NCBI GenBank assembly: GCA_023428515.1
Contig: JAEYXI010000208.1
Location: 1-9,639, forward strand
Length of the DNA stretch: 9,639 nt
Direction of reading: 5' to 3'
DNA from: Pseudomonadota bacterium
GTDB taxonomy: Bacteria > Pseudomonadota > Alphaproteobacteria > Rhizobiales > Rhizobiaceae
Positions 1-8,774 of the stretch are shown one piece after another; position 1 is the stretch's first letter; every line of letters begins with the position of its first letter. The notes under the pieces were generated by a model, which worked only from the letters and a program-made list of their open reading frames with translations, made no database searches and was not told the origin of the DNA. A program made the position numbers and the translations under genes.

Positions 1-181
1 CCTGCAACCCGCATCGCCCACAGCGCCGTCGCAAACCGTGCGTCCGGCGACGCCGGTCGCGCCCGCTCCGCCGACGGTTCCGCAGTCCGGGCCGGCGCGT
101 GAAAAGGCCGAGGCCACACCGGACGACCCGGCGGCAGGCCAGGCCCCGGCGGCTCAGCCTTCGCCTTCGACGCCGGGATAG
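1..181 (+). CDS. C-terminal tail of an unidentified Pro/Ala-rich protein (partial, 5' end outside window)
   Basis: The frame beginning at base 2 is open from the window edge to a TAG at 179-181 and encodes about 59 residues. They are almost entirely proline, alanine, threonine, serine and glutamine (for example PATPVAPAPPTVPQSGPA), with a short charged stretch (REKAEATPDD) in the middle. This is the composition of a disordered tail or linker, common at the ends of rhizobial envelope or cell-wall proteins. No domain is visible, so the family cannot be named. The frame has the expected high G/C at third positions. It ends 31 bases before the stop of the convergent DUF1428 gene, and only weak 5-bp hairpins lie between them. 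It could instead be a chance open frame in GC-rich DNA, but the composition and the position of the stop favour a real gene end. Confidence 0.5.
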   Translation, partial: LQPASPTAPSQTVRPATPVAPAPPTVPQSGPAREKAEATPDDPAAGQAPAAQPSPSTPG

Positions 182-212
182 CTTTCCCGCCTGTTGGAGA
201 CAGGAAGTCTCG

Positions 213-566
213 TCAGGCCTCTACGAAGGCCTCGAAGCCGCCGAAGATCATGCGCTTGCCGTCGAACGGCATCTTGTCCATGTCGCCCTGCATGCGCGGA
301 TCCTCCATCACCTTTTTCATGATGCGGTCGCGTGCCTCGCGGGATTCATAGGTCACCCAGGAGAAGATGACGATCTCGTCGTCCTTGGCCTGAACGGCGC
401 GCGGGAACGACGTGAGTTCACCGTAGGGCACGTCGTCGGCGGACGTTTCAACATAGCTCAGCGCGCCGTGCTCCATCCACACAGTCCTCCCCTTGCGAGC
501 CATCTCCTTGTACTCGTCGAGCCGGGCTTTCGGCACGGCAAGCAGGAAACCGTCGACATAGGTCAT
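213..566 (-). CDS. DUF1428 family protein (YbaA-like)
   Basis: A 117-residue protein beginning MTYVDGFLLAVPKARLDEYK and ending in an FDGKRMIFGGFEAFVEA-like segment. This matches the DUF1428 family (E. coli YbaA, COG5507) over its whole length. Family members are small soluble proteins related to dimeric alpha-beta barrel folds, and their biochemical role is unknown. Recognisable features are the opening YVDGF strand, the WMEHGAL segment around residues 30-36, VIFSWVTYESREARD at 66-80, and the C-terminal KRMIFGGFE. The start at 566 is set by an AAGGGAG ribosome-binding sequence (574-580) a few bases upstream; a longer reading frame upstream lacks family similarity. It lies downstream of the secreted-protein gene on the same strand, but a strong hairpin at 598-632 sits between them, so it may be transcribed separately. 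Family assignment is from recognition, not from a search. Confidence 0.85.
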   Translation of the reverse strand: MTYVDGFLLAVPKARLDEYKEMARKGRTVWMEHGALSYVETSADDVPYGELTSFPRAVQAKDDEIVIFSWVTYESREARDRIMKKVMEDPRMQGDMDKMPFDGKRMIFGGFEAFVEA

Positions 567-573
567 CGCTATT

Positions 574-580
574 CTCCCTT
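574..580 (-). promoter_or_regulatory. Ribosome-binding site of the DUF1428 gene
   Basis: Read on the minus strand this is AAGGGAG, ending 7 bases before the ATG at 566. It decides the start in favour of MTYVDG over a longer upstream reading frame. Confidence 0.65.
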
Positions 581-597
581 GTTGTCCGCCCAAGGAC

Positions 598-632
598 GAA
601 CGGGCGGGCGTCGATCCGACACCCGCCCGTTC
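598..632 (-). terminator. Strong hairpin between the secreted-protein gene and the DUF1428 gene, probable terminator
   Basis: The arms 598-612 and 618-632 pair over 15 bp with a 5-base loop. As minus-strand RNA every position pairs, one as a G-U wobble; as plus-strand RNA that position is an A-C mismatch. This suggests the structure is kept for the minus strand, just after the stop of the gene at 667-1074. A run of four T lies at 633-636 on the plus-strand side, but no T-run follows on the minus side. It could therefore be a bidirectional terminator, a processing or stability hairpin, or a leader structure for DUF1428. Confidence 0.5.
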
Positions 633-666
633 TTTTATGCTGGCAGCTTGCCCTTTCGGGCGTCTA

Positions 667-1074
667 TCAGCCCTCGCAGTAGCGGATCGGGCCGATCTGC
701 ACGCAATTGCGGCCGCCGCGATCGTAGCGCCTGAGCACGCGGACGCGGCAGTTGGGACCGACGTGACGATGAACGACGCGCCCGTACCCCGGCACGAAGT
801 GCCGCCGCGCGTCGCGATGGCAGTCGCGCGGCCTGCCGCCCCCGCCATCGACGCGAACCGGACGGCAATTCCTGAGATGGCGATGGGTTGCGGTACGCCC
901 GAACTCGGGAACGTAGGCGCGCCGAACGTCGGAATGACAGCGGTGGACAGGTATGACGAGACTTTGGCTTGGCGGCTGTGCGCCGGGCGAGGCGAAGGGG
1001 GCCGCGCTTACGGGTGACACCAAGGCGAAGCTGGCGGCCAGGCAGGCCGCAGATGCGAAGCGAAGCAGTTTCAT
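667..1074 (-). CDS. Small secreted Cys/His/Arg-rich protein with an internal tandem duplication
   Basis: A 135-residue protein. The first ~24 residues are a signal peptide: MKLLRF, then a hydrophobic stretch to about residue 20, then PVSA-A as a likely cleavage site. The mature part has six cysteines (46, 70, 85, 109, 124, 133) and many Arg and His. Residues 44-75 and 83-113 are two copies of one unit: both have C-H-x-D-x-R-R-x-x-V-P-x-[FY]-G-R, then H-R-H, then N-C-R. A glycine-rich linker joins them, and a short C-V-Q-I-G-P-I-R-Y-C end closes the chain. The start at 1074 has a GAGGAA Shine-Dalgarno 6 bases upstream and gives a clean signal peptide; the upstream in-frame ATG at 1110 does not. 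I do not recognise the family. Paired cysteines suggest disulfides in the periplasm or outside the cell; metal or nucleic-acid binding is only conceivable. Confidence 0.75.
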   Translation of the reverse strand: MKLLRFASAACLAASFALVSPVSAAPFASPGAQPPSQSLVIPVHRCHSDVRRAYVPEFGRTATHRHLRNCRPVRVDGGGGRPRDCHRDARRHFVPGYGRVVHRHVGPNCRVRVLRRYDRGGRNCVQIGPIRYCEG

Positions 1075-1080
1075 GCAATG

Positions 1081-1086
1081 TTCCTC
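1081..1086 (-). promoter_or_regulatory. Ribosome-binding site of the secreted-protein gene
   Basis: On the minus strand this reads GAGGAA, 6 bases before the ATG at 1074. It selects the signal-peptide start over the in-frame ATG at 1110. Confidence 0.65.
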
Positions 1087-1193
1087 GAAAATGCGTCCCA
1101 ACGTGCCCAAACGTCTTTCCGCCGGAAAAGTTCAGGCGCCGCAATCAGGCATGGGTAAGAAAAAATTGCAACCAGGGCTAGAAAACAAGCTTG

Positions 1194-1216
1194 CCGACCT
1201 TGCCCCCGCAGGTCGG
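1194..1216 (-). terminator. Possible terminator downstream of uvrB
   Basis: The arms CCGACCT (1194-1200) and AGGTCGG (1210-1216) pair perfectly over 7 bp around a 9-base loop, 22 bases past the uvrB stop. On the minus strand the stem is followed by CAAGCTTG and then TTTTC, so the T-run is about 9 bases away. This is a weak intrinsic terminator at best. The rest of the 164-bp gap (1075-1238) holds the ribosome-binding site of the secreted-protein gene and presumably its promoter, but no convincing -35/-10 pair. Confidence 0.4.
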
Positions 1217-1238
1217 ACCTTGATGTAGACTTGCACCG

Positions 1239-4280
<3,042 letters not shown>

Positions 4281-4347
4281 GACCCGAATATGGGGCGAGT
4301 CAGGCCGAATGGAAAGTGTCAGTTGGGTGCGGGGCGCAAGCCAGCCC

Positions 4348-4377
4348 GCCATGCTGACAGGAGGGTGTCAGCATGGC
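4348..4377. repeat. Perfect 12-bp inverted repeat in the uvrB / DUF1097 divergent spacer
   Basis: The arm GCCATGCTGACA (4348-4359) is repeated as its exact complement TGTCAGCATGGC (4366-4377) around the 6-base centre GGAGGG. It lies 67 bp upstream of the uvrB start and about 150 bp upstream of the DUF1097 start. No T-run follows on either strand, so it is not an obvious intrinsic terminator. A dimeric repressor operator is the simplest reading; an RNA hairpin in a uvrB leader is an alternative. Confidence 0.6.
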
Positions 4378-4425
4378 CGTCACTGCCGCCTCCGAAAAGA
4401 ACGGTGGACGGCAGTTACGTAAAAG

Positions 4426-4454
4426 TTGACGCAACGGCACAATGATGATGTGTT
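4426..4454 (+). promoter_or_regulatory. Weak promoter candidate for the DUF1097 gene
   Basis: A good -35-like TTGACG at 4426-4431 is followed, after 17 bases, by TGTGTT at 4449-4454, which is a poor -10. The position, about 70 bases before the hairpin and start codon, is sensible, but the -10 does not match the usual consensus. Treat as tentative. Confidence 0.22.
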
Positions 4455-4472
4455 CGCGTCAGGGCACTGGCA

Positions 4473-4504
4473 TGAGGCAAGGCACACGCGCTGTGTTTGC
4501 CTCA
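4473..4504 (+). repeat. Hairpin in the 5' leader of the DUF1097 gene
   Basis: TGAGGCAA (4473-4480) pairs with TTGCCTCA (4497-4504) over 8 bp. After an internal GG/T bulge, CACA (4483-4486) pairs with TGTG (4492-4495) around a CGCGC loop. It ends 12 bases before the Shine-Dalgarno GGAGG. It could be an RNA leader structure or a DNA operator. No T-run follows, so it is not a standard terminator or attenuator. Confidence 0.5.
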
Positions 4505-4516
4505 GCAATCCGGATT

Positions 4517-4521
4517 GGAGG
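4517..4521 (+). promoter_or_regulatory. Ribosome-binding site of the DUF1097 gene
   Basis: GGAGG with 6 bases to the ATG at 4528. It fixes that start over an earlier in-frame ATG at 4426, whose extra 34 residues are hydrophilic and run through the hairpin. Confidence 0.8.
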
Positions 4522-4527
4522 ATTGAC

Positions 4528-5061
4528 ATGCCACTGCTTACAGCACTTGCACTCAGCATCGGTATCCTTGGCGGCATCGCGACCTATCTGTTCGTCGGGC
4601 CGGCAGCCGCGCTCGGCCTGCAGATCTGGGCCGCCTTCGTGGCCTGGGCCGCCTATTACCATTCAGGCGGCAAGGAAGCCTCGCTCAAGAACAACATTCC
4701 CGCGCATATCTGGGGGGCGCTGCTCGGCTGGGTGGCGTTGCTCGGCATCAACGCGCTGGCTGGCTCGCTCGGCGTGCCGGTCGCGGCGGGGATTTCGGTC
4801 GCGGTGACCGTGATCGTCCTGGTGCTCGGCGCCAATCTGCCGCTGTTCGCCCAGATTCCGTCGGCGGTCTACGGATATGCCTGCGTCGCGGCTTATGCGC
4901 TGCTGGCCGGCAAGCTCGGCACACTGGCCTCGGCATCGCTGGTCGACAATCCGTTGATCAACATCATCGTGTCGATGATCATCGGATCGCTGCTCGGCTG
5001 GCTGTCCGAGAAGATCGCCACGGGGCTTGCCGCCAAGGCGCCTGCGGCGGCATCCGCCTGA
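4528..5061 (+). CDS. DUF1097 family inner-membrane protein
   Basis: A 177-residue, strongly hydrophobic protein with about six predicted membrane segments (roughly residues 4-23, 26-45, 62-80, 84-103, 109-128 and 140-158). Length, the paired short helices and the loop YYHSGGKEASLKNNIPAHIWG (around 43-63) resemble the DUF1097 family, of which E. coli YcdZ is a member. The function of that family is not established, so neither transport nor any other role should be assumed. The C-terminus is an Ala/Lys tail, probably cytoplasmic. It is transcribed divergently from uvrB, with a 247-bp spacer carrying two inverted repeats, and is followed by a strong hairpin at 5070-5101, so it is probably a single-gene transcript. 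Family assignment rests on recognition of length and pattern; another small multi-helix membrane family is possible. Confidence 0.7.
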   Translation: MPLLTALALSIGILGGIATYLFVGPAAALGLQIWAAFVAWAAYYHSGGKEASLKNNIPAHIWGALLGWVALLGINALAGSLGVPVAAGISVAVTVIVLVLGANLPLFAQIPSAVYGYACVAAYALLAGKLGTLASASLVDNPLINIIVSMIIGSLLGWLSEKIATGLAAKAPAAASA

Positions 5062-5069
5062 TATCGAAG

Positions 5070-5101
5070 CATGCCGGCCGGTTGCATTGCCGGCCGGCGT
5101 G
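5070..5101 (+). terminator. Strong GC-rich hairpin after the DUF1097 gene
   Basis: The arms 5070-5081 and 5090-5101 pair over 12 bp, with one G-U wobble on the plus strand, around an 8-base loop (TTGCATTG). It begins 9 bases after the stop codon. No T-run follows, so termination may be weak or Rho-assisted, or the hairpin may protect the 3' end. Confidence 0.5.
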
Positions 5102-5165
5102 CGAGGAATACGAGAAGAGATCATAGGCGCCGAACAGGCTGTAGCGGGCAGCCACGAGGTTCGGC

Positions 5166-6266
5166 TTGCCAAGCCATGCCGAACCGGGTTCTGGTCGGCG
5201 CGTGTCGAACTTTCCGCTGTCCTACAAGCTTTCCTGGCTGCCGCGCCTGCTCAGGCCTTCGCTGGCTGGGAACGGCGGTGATTTCGGTCCGATGGAACAG
5301 CGATGGCTCGCCGATGGGCCAACCGCGCGGCTGGTCTTCCTCGGCGATATTTCTGCTGTCGCCAGTCGCGATCCGCCCGAGATCGACCATGCGTTGCGCG
5401 AAGTCATCGCGGGAGCCGATCTGGTCGTCGCCAATTGCGAGAGCCCGGTCATGGAGCGACCAAGTTTCCCTCTGGCGACTAGGCTGCAGCTCCGCCATGC
5501 GATGACGCCTGCTTTCCTTGACGGGGTTCTGGCTGCCGCGGGCATCAGCCCGGAGAAGCTGGTGCTGTCGCTCGCCAACAATCATGTGCTCGACCAGGAC
5601 GTGGCCGGGTTCGACGAGACGGTGGCCCGACTGACGGATCGTGGCATCCGGACAATAGGCACGATGGCCGGCGGGCTGGTGCGGCAGGTAGAGGCGGGGC
5701 CGCTGACCATCGGCCTGCTCGCCTTCACCCAATGGCGCAACGCCCGCGCCGAGCATTTTGCAGGGCGGGTGGCCATGACGGACGGCATAGCGGGATGGCG
5801 TGGGAAGGCCGGCAATATCGATCTGCTCTGCGCCGTGCCGCATTGGGACTTCGAGTTCCGGCATTTTCCCGGGGGCGATACGCGCGCGCTGGCCCGGATG
5901 CTGGCGCAAGAGGGGGCGGGGCTGGTCGTTGGCGGCCACGCCCATGTCGTTCAGCCGGCGGAGCGAATAGGCAGAACGCTGGTCGCTTACGGCTTGGGCG
6001 ACTTCCTCGGCACCGTTCTTCCATGCGCGCCGTGGCCGCTGAGGATCGGCGCGATACTGTCGGTCGAGCTAAGCGCCGACGCGGAGAACAAGGGGCGAGT
6101 CGCCGCCTATCATGTTCTTCCGTTCGTGCGTGAGAGACGAGGTCGGCACGAGAGGCTCATTCCACTGGGGGCGGCCGAAGGGCCGAGCGCCGCAAAGGCC
6201 AGGCAGCGGATCGCGGCCATCTTCGGCGATTCAGGCGGCGGACAAGGGTCGCAAAAATCGCTATAG
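5166..6266 (+). CDS. CapA family protein (metallophosphatase fold)
   Basis: Up to 366 residues. The CapA/PgsA family, named after poly-gamma-glutamate capsule synthesis, has a calcineurin-like metallophosphatase fold. Its motifs appear in order: LVFLGDIS (56-63), VVANCESPV (87-95), LSLANNHVLDQ (134-144), VPHWDFEF (224-231), GGHAHVVQP (257-265) and YGLGDF (275-280). The Asp, Asn and His residues in these are the expected metal ligands. The protein is compact, and I see no clear signal peptide or membrane anchor, unlike classic CapA, so a cytoplasmic role is possible. The start is unresolved: ATG 5166, GTG 5202 and ATG 5292 all precede the domain and none has a strong Shine-Dalgarno. The DUF3137 gene starts 19 bases after the stop, suggesting an operon. 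No capsule genes are visible nearby, so the substrate cannot be named. Confidence 0.85.
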   Translation: MPSHAEPGSGRRVSNFPLSYKLSWLPRLLRPSLAGNGGDFGPMEQRWLADGPTARLVFLGDISAVASRDPPEIDHALREVIAGADLVVANCESPVMERPSFPLATRLQLRHAMTPAFLDGVLAAAGISPEKLVLSLANNHVLDQDVAGFDETVARLTDRGIRTIGTMAGGLVRQVEAGPLTIGLLAFTQWRNARAEHFAGRVAMTDGIAGWRGKAGNIDLLCAVPHWDFEFRHFPGGDTRALARMLAQEGAGLVVGGHAHVVQPAERIGRTLVAYGLGDFLGTVLPCAPWPLRIGAILSVELSADAENKGRVAAYHVLPFVRERRGRHERLIPLGAAEGPSAAKARQRIAAIFGDSGGGQGSQKSL

Positions 6267-6275
6267 GTCCATGAC

Positions 6276-6280
6276 GGAGG
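6276..6280 (+). promoter_or_regulatory. Ribosome-binding site of the DUF3137 gene
   Basis: GGAGG with 5 bases to the ATG at 6286. It decides against the in-frame ATG at 6271, which lacks such a site, and against the ATG at 6112 inside capA. Confidence 0.75.
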
Positions 6281-6285
6281 GTGTG

Positions 6286-7269
6286 ATGGACGCGAAGGGT
6301 TTCATGCCCGATGACGACGTCATCGCCGGCATCAAGGCCGACCTTGAAAGATACGAGGCAGAGCGCAGCCGGGCGCACAGGGCAGTCATGTGGCGGGTGC
6401 CGGTCTTCCTCGGCCTGTGCCTGCTTGCGGTCTATGGCATCGCCTGGTTCCTGAACACCTTCGCCGATCTGAACGAGCTGTGGATTTCGCCATGGCATGT
6501 CTTTCTCTACGGCTTGGCGTGCGTCACGGTTTTTAGCCTCTATCGCTCGGCCAGGAGCCCGGCGCGAAAACTGCAGCAGTCGTTTCGTGAAAGGGTGCTC
6601 CCGACCGTTTTCGGCTTCATCCAGGACGTCGACTACAAGCACGATCAGACGCCGATCTCCTTCGAACGGATGCCGCGCGGGATCGTGGACGGCTTCAACA
6701 GGCAGCGTTTCGACGACGTCATCTCCGGCCGGTACGAGGATTTTCCATTCGAACTCTACGAGGCTACGCTTTCCCTGGGATCGGGCAGTTCGAAAAGCGA
6801 TCTCTTCAGGGGCGTCATCGTTGCTTTCGAGGCGATCGAGCCCTTCCCGGGCCTGCTGGTGGCGACGCGCAAGACCGGCAAGGTCGTCGGCTTCTTTCGC
6901 GGCCTGTTCGCCAGCAAGACGGAAGAGTTGCGGAGCGGCGTGCCTGACCTCGACGAGAATTATGAGTTCAGCACCGACAATGCCGAGGCCGCACGCCCGC
7001 TGGTGACCGGGCGGCTGGCACAGGCGCTGCAATGGCTGGGCGAGGCGTGGCCGGAACAGCCGGCTCGCGTGGCGCTAAGCGGCAACGCCGGCTTCCTGCT
7101 GATACCGTTGAAGAAGAATTTCTTCGAACTGCCGGATGTTTCGCAGCCGCTCGACTATGAGAGCCATGTGGCGCCGATGATCGCCGACATGGTGTCGCTG
7201 CTGGCCACCGCCGCGCTGGTGCGCAAGGTGGGCGCGGCAGACGAGGGCGCCGACACGAAGTCGGCCTGA
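6286..7269 (+). CDS. DUF3137 domain membrane protein
   Basis: A 327-residue protein. Residues 1-32 are a charged helical N-terminus (GIKADLERYEAERSRAHRA). Two membrane segments follow at about 36-58 and 69-87, separated by a short loop, so both ends should face the cytoplasm. The remainder is a soluble region with a conserved-looking stretch RERVLPTVFGFIQDVDYKHD (101-120) and a later SKSDLFRGVIVAFE segment (169-182), typical of the DUF3137 family of alphaproteobacteria. The function of that family is unknown. The start at 6286 is chosen for its GGAGG site. It follows capA by 19 bases on the same strand and is probably co-transcribed, so the two may act in one envelope-related process; that is inference from spacing only. 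The family call is by recognition of architecture. Confidence 0.75.
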   Translation: MDAKGFMPDDDVIAGIKADLERYEAERSRAHRAVMWRVPVFLGLCLLAVYGIAWFLNTFADLNELWISPWHVFLYGLACVTVFSLYRSARSPARKLQQSFRERVLPTVFGFIQDVDYKHDQTPISFERMPRGIVDGFNRQRFDDVISGRYEDFPFELYEATLSLGSGSSKSDLFRGVIVAFEAIEPFPGLLVATRKTGKVVGFFRGLFASKTEELRSGVPDLDENYEFSTDNAEAARPLVTGRLAQALQWLGEAWPEQPARVALSGNAGFLLIPLKKNFFELPDVSQPLDYESHVAPMIADMVSLLATAALVRKVGAADEGADTKSA

Positions 7270-7297
7270 AGCAGGTCGAGCAGCAACGGCGGCCCCC

Positions 7298-7333
7298 AAA
7301 AACAGAGATGACGCCGGGATTTCTCCCAGCGCC
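7298..7333 (-). terminator. Minus-strand intrinsic terminator candidate
   Basis: As minus-strand RNA, 7333-7324 and 7319-7310 form a 10-bp stem with two G-U pairs closed by a GAAA tetraloop, followed 7 bases later by five T (7302-7298). On the plus strand the two wobbles become A-C mismatches and there is no T-run. The structure thus points to a minus-strand transcript ending here, opposed to the capA-DUF3137 operon. The distance to the T-run is longer than usual. Confidence 0.4.
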
Positions 7334-7484
7334 TCCCTGTCAGACCAGTGCCTTTGCGCTTGCACCGCTACCCGAAAGCAGCAGGCCGCGCCGGCCCTTT
7401 GTCGTGACGGTCTTCGCAAAGCGCTTCTCGAAAGATTCGCATCTGCTAGACCAACGCCTGCTTCTCCCGAAGGGTCCGCTGACG

Positions 7485-7518
7485 TGCCATCGAAAGTCTT
7501 TCCCGGCCTTTCATGGCA
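7485..7518. repeat. 11-bp inverted repeat with a one-base bulge
   Basis: TGCCAT (7485-7490) and GAAAG (7492-7496), separated by one bulged C, pair fully with CTTTC (7508-7512) and ATGGCA (7513-7518) around an 11-base loop. All pairs are Watson-Crick, so it can form on either strand. It lies inside the gene-free gap. Confidence 0.5.
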
Positions 7519-7605
7519 GCATCGGTCCGCCGTGGCGTTTGCACGCTTCCCGCGGTCCCCCGTCCGTCTGACTGGTGCGTTCGAGCAAGCCCGCCGCTTT
7601 CCTGT

Positions 7606-7619
7606 CCCCGGTTTCGGGG
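7606..7619. repeat. Short GC-rich hairpin CCCCG/CGGGG
   Basis: Five perfect base pairs with a four-base loop (GTTT on plus, AAAC on minus). The overlapping word GGGGTTCCCC (7616-7625) offers an alternative pairing. It is a minor feature that only matters if the gap is transcribed. Confidence 0.3.
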
Positions 7620-7814
7620 TTCCCCAGGTGGTTCCCTTCACTTCCGCTTCGCCTTGCGGCGCCGTTTCGGTGTCGGGCCTGAGATGAGTTGACCGTACGG
7701 CAGACGAGCCGTTTGGGGAATGCCCCGTACCCTGTGGAAAGCGGGATTATCGGGGAACAGCCGACTAAAATTCGACGGCTTGCCGCGAATGCGAATCTGC
7801 AACAGGGTGCGCGA

Positions 7815-7820
7815 GGGAGG
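7815..7820 (+). promoter_or_regulatory. Ribosome-binding site of the lipid kinase gene
   Basis: GGGAGG with 6 bases to the ATG at 7827. It supports the start MKVGVILNPVAGGG rather than a longer reading frame that opens at 7689. Confidence 0.8.
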
Positions 7821-7826
7821 ACGGCA

Positions 7827-8774
7827 ATGAAGGTCGGCGTGATCTTGAACCCGGTCGCGGGCGGCGGCAGGCTCCGCCGCCATTGGCCCGAGATCGCGGC
7901 TGCGGTCAAGTCCGCCTTCGGCGATTTCGAGCTGCGCGAGACCCAGGCCGCCGGCGACGGCTCGACGCTGGCGATGGACCTCGCCGCCAACGGATGCGAA
8001 CTGGTAATCGCGGCAGGCGGCGACGGGACGGTCAGCGAGGTCGCCGGCGGGCTGATCAATGCGTCGGCGGAGGGCGTGAAAGCCGCGCTTGGCGTGATTC
8101 CTTGCGGCTCCGGCGCCGATTTCGCCAGAGGTCTGGGGTTGGGTCTGGGACACGGCCCCGACGACGGCTTCGAGGCCGCGATCCGACGCATGGCGGCGTC
8201 AAAGGGGCGGGTGATCGATGCCGGCCGCGTCTGCTACATCGACGACCATGGCGCACTGGCCAGCCGGCATTTCATCAACATATCGAGCCTCGGTGTGTCG
8301 GGCGCGGTCGCACGCGCCGTCAATGCCGACGAGCGCAAGGGGCGGGTTTCGTCGAAGGCGCTGTTCTACTGGCGCACGGTCGCCGAGTTCCTGCGCTACC
8401 GCTTCCAGGACGTCAGTATCACGGTCGACGATGGCGAACCGGTGGAAGCGCGCGTTGCGCTCGTCGCGGCGGCGAACGGAAAATTCTTCGGCGCCGGGAT
8501 GATGGTGGCGCCGGACGCTGCGCTCGACGATGGGCAACTCGACATCGTCATCCTGCGCGCGGCAGGCAAGCTCGGGCTGATCCGCGACATCCGGCTGCTC
8601 TACGGCGGGCGTCACCGCAACCACAAGGCGATCACCATCCTGCGCGGCAGGAAAGTGACGGTCGAACCGCTTCCGGGGACCGGCCGGGTGCTGGTCGAGG
8701 CCGACGGGGAATCGCCCGGCTGCATCCCGGCGACCTTCGAGATCGTGCCGAAAGCGCTGACGCTCAAGGATTGA
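7827..8774 (+). CDS. Diacylglycerol kinase family lipid kinase (YegS/BmrU-like)
   Basis: A 315-residue soluble protein of the DAGK catalytic superfamily, which transfers phosphate from ATP to a lipid hydroxyl such as diacylglycerol, at the inner membrane surface. The nucleotide-binding motifs are NPVAGGG (8-14), AAGGDGTVSEV (62-72) and GVIPCGSGADFAR (89-101). The C-terminal domain has VAPDAALDDGQLDI (227-240) and VEADGE (290-295), both typical of YegS-like kinases. Length is normal for the family. In the third motif the usual GTxND is GSGAD, so the common T and N are S and A; this may be a subgroup trait. The start is fixed by GGGAGG at 7815-7820. No partner gene lies beside it: the upstream gap is 557 bp and the downstream gene is convergent. 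The lipid substrate cannot be told from sequence alone; phospholipid turnover or sphingoid/ceramide-like substrates are open possibilities. Confidence 0.9.
   Translation: MKVGVILNPVAGGGRLRRHWPEIAAAVKSAFGDFELRETQAAGDGSTLAMDLAANGCELVIAAGGDGTVSEVAGGLINASAEGVKAALGVIPCGSGADFARGLGLGLGHGPDDGFEAAIRRMAASKGRVIDAGRVCYIDDHGALASRHFINISSLGVSGAVARAVNADERKGRVSSKALFYWRTVAEFLRYRFQDVSITVDDGEPVEARVALVAAANGKFFGAGMMVAPDAALDDGQLDIVILRAAGKLGLIRDIRLLYGGRHRNHKAITILRGRKVTVEPLPGTGRVLVEADGESPGCIPATFEIVPKALTLKD

Larger units (their letters stand above)
7270..7826. other. 557-bp gap without a convincing protein gene
   Basis: Open frames here on both strands lack good ribosome-binding sites, recognisable domains and consistent codon use. 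The gap holds three hairpins (7310-7333, 7485-7518, 7606-7619) and the ribosome-binding site of the downstream kinase gene. On the minus strand, short reading-frame pieces follow one another in different frames, and one ends at a TGA (7340-7342) 6 bases before the 7310-7333 hairpin. This could be a non-coding RNA, a decayed gene, or simply a long untranslated spacer. It does not match what I know of RNase P RNA, tmRNA or the signal recognition particle RNA. Confidence 0.5.

Noticed and set aside
4348..4377. Insertion-sequence ends or miniature transposon
   Set aside because: The arms are only 6 bases apart, with no transposase and no visible target-site duplication.
4281..4440. SOS (LexA) box upstream of uvrB
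   Set aside because: I looked for GAAC-N7-GAAC and GTTC-N7-GTTC. A single GAAC at about 4400 has no partner at the right distance.
5121..5945. 274-codon minus-strand frame opposite capA
   Set aside because: Antisense shadow of capA, whose metallophosphatase motifs are clear on the plus strand.
6157..7032. 291-codon minus-strand frame opposite the DUF3137 gene
   Set aside because: Antisense shadow of the DUF3137 gene; no domain and no ribosome-binding site.
7308..7571. 87-codon plus-strand frame in the gene-free gap
   Set aside because: No Shine-Dalgarno before the ATG, no recognisable family, and codon use unlike the neighbouring genes. Kept only as part of the gap description.
7270..7826. 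RNase P RNA, tmRNA or signal recognition particle RNA in the gap
   Set aside because: The conserved signatures I know (for example GGAAAGUCCGGGC of RNase P, or a tmRNA tag frame with a CCA end) are not present on either strand.
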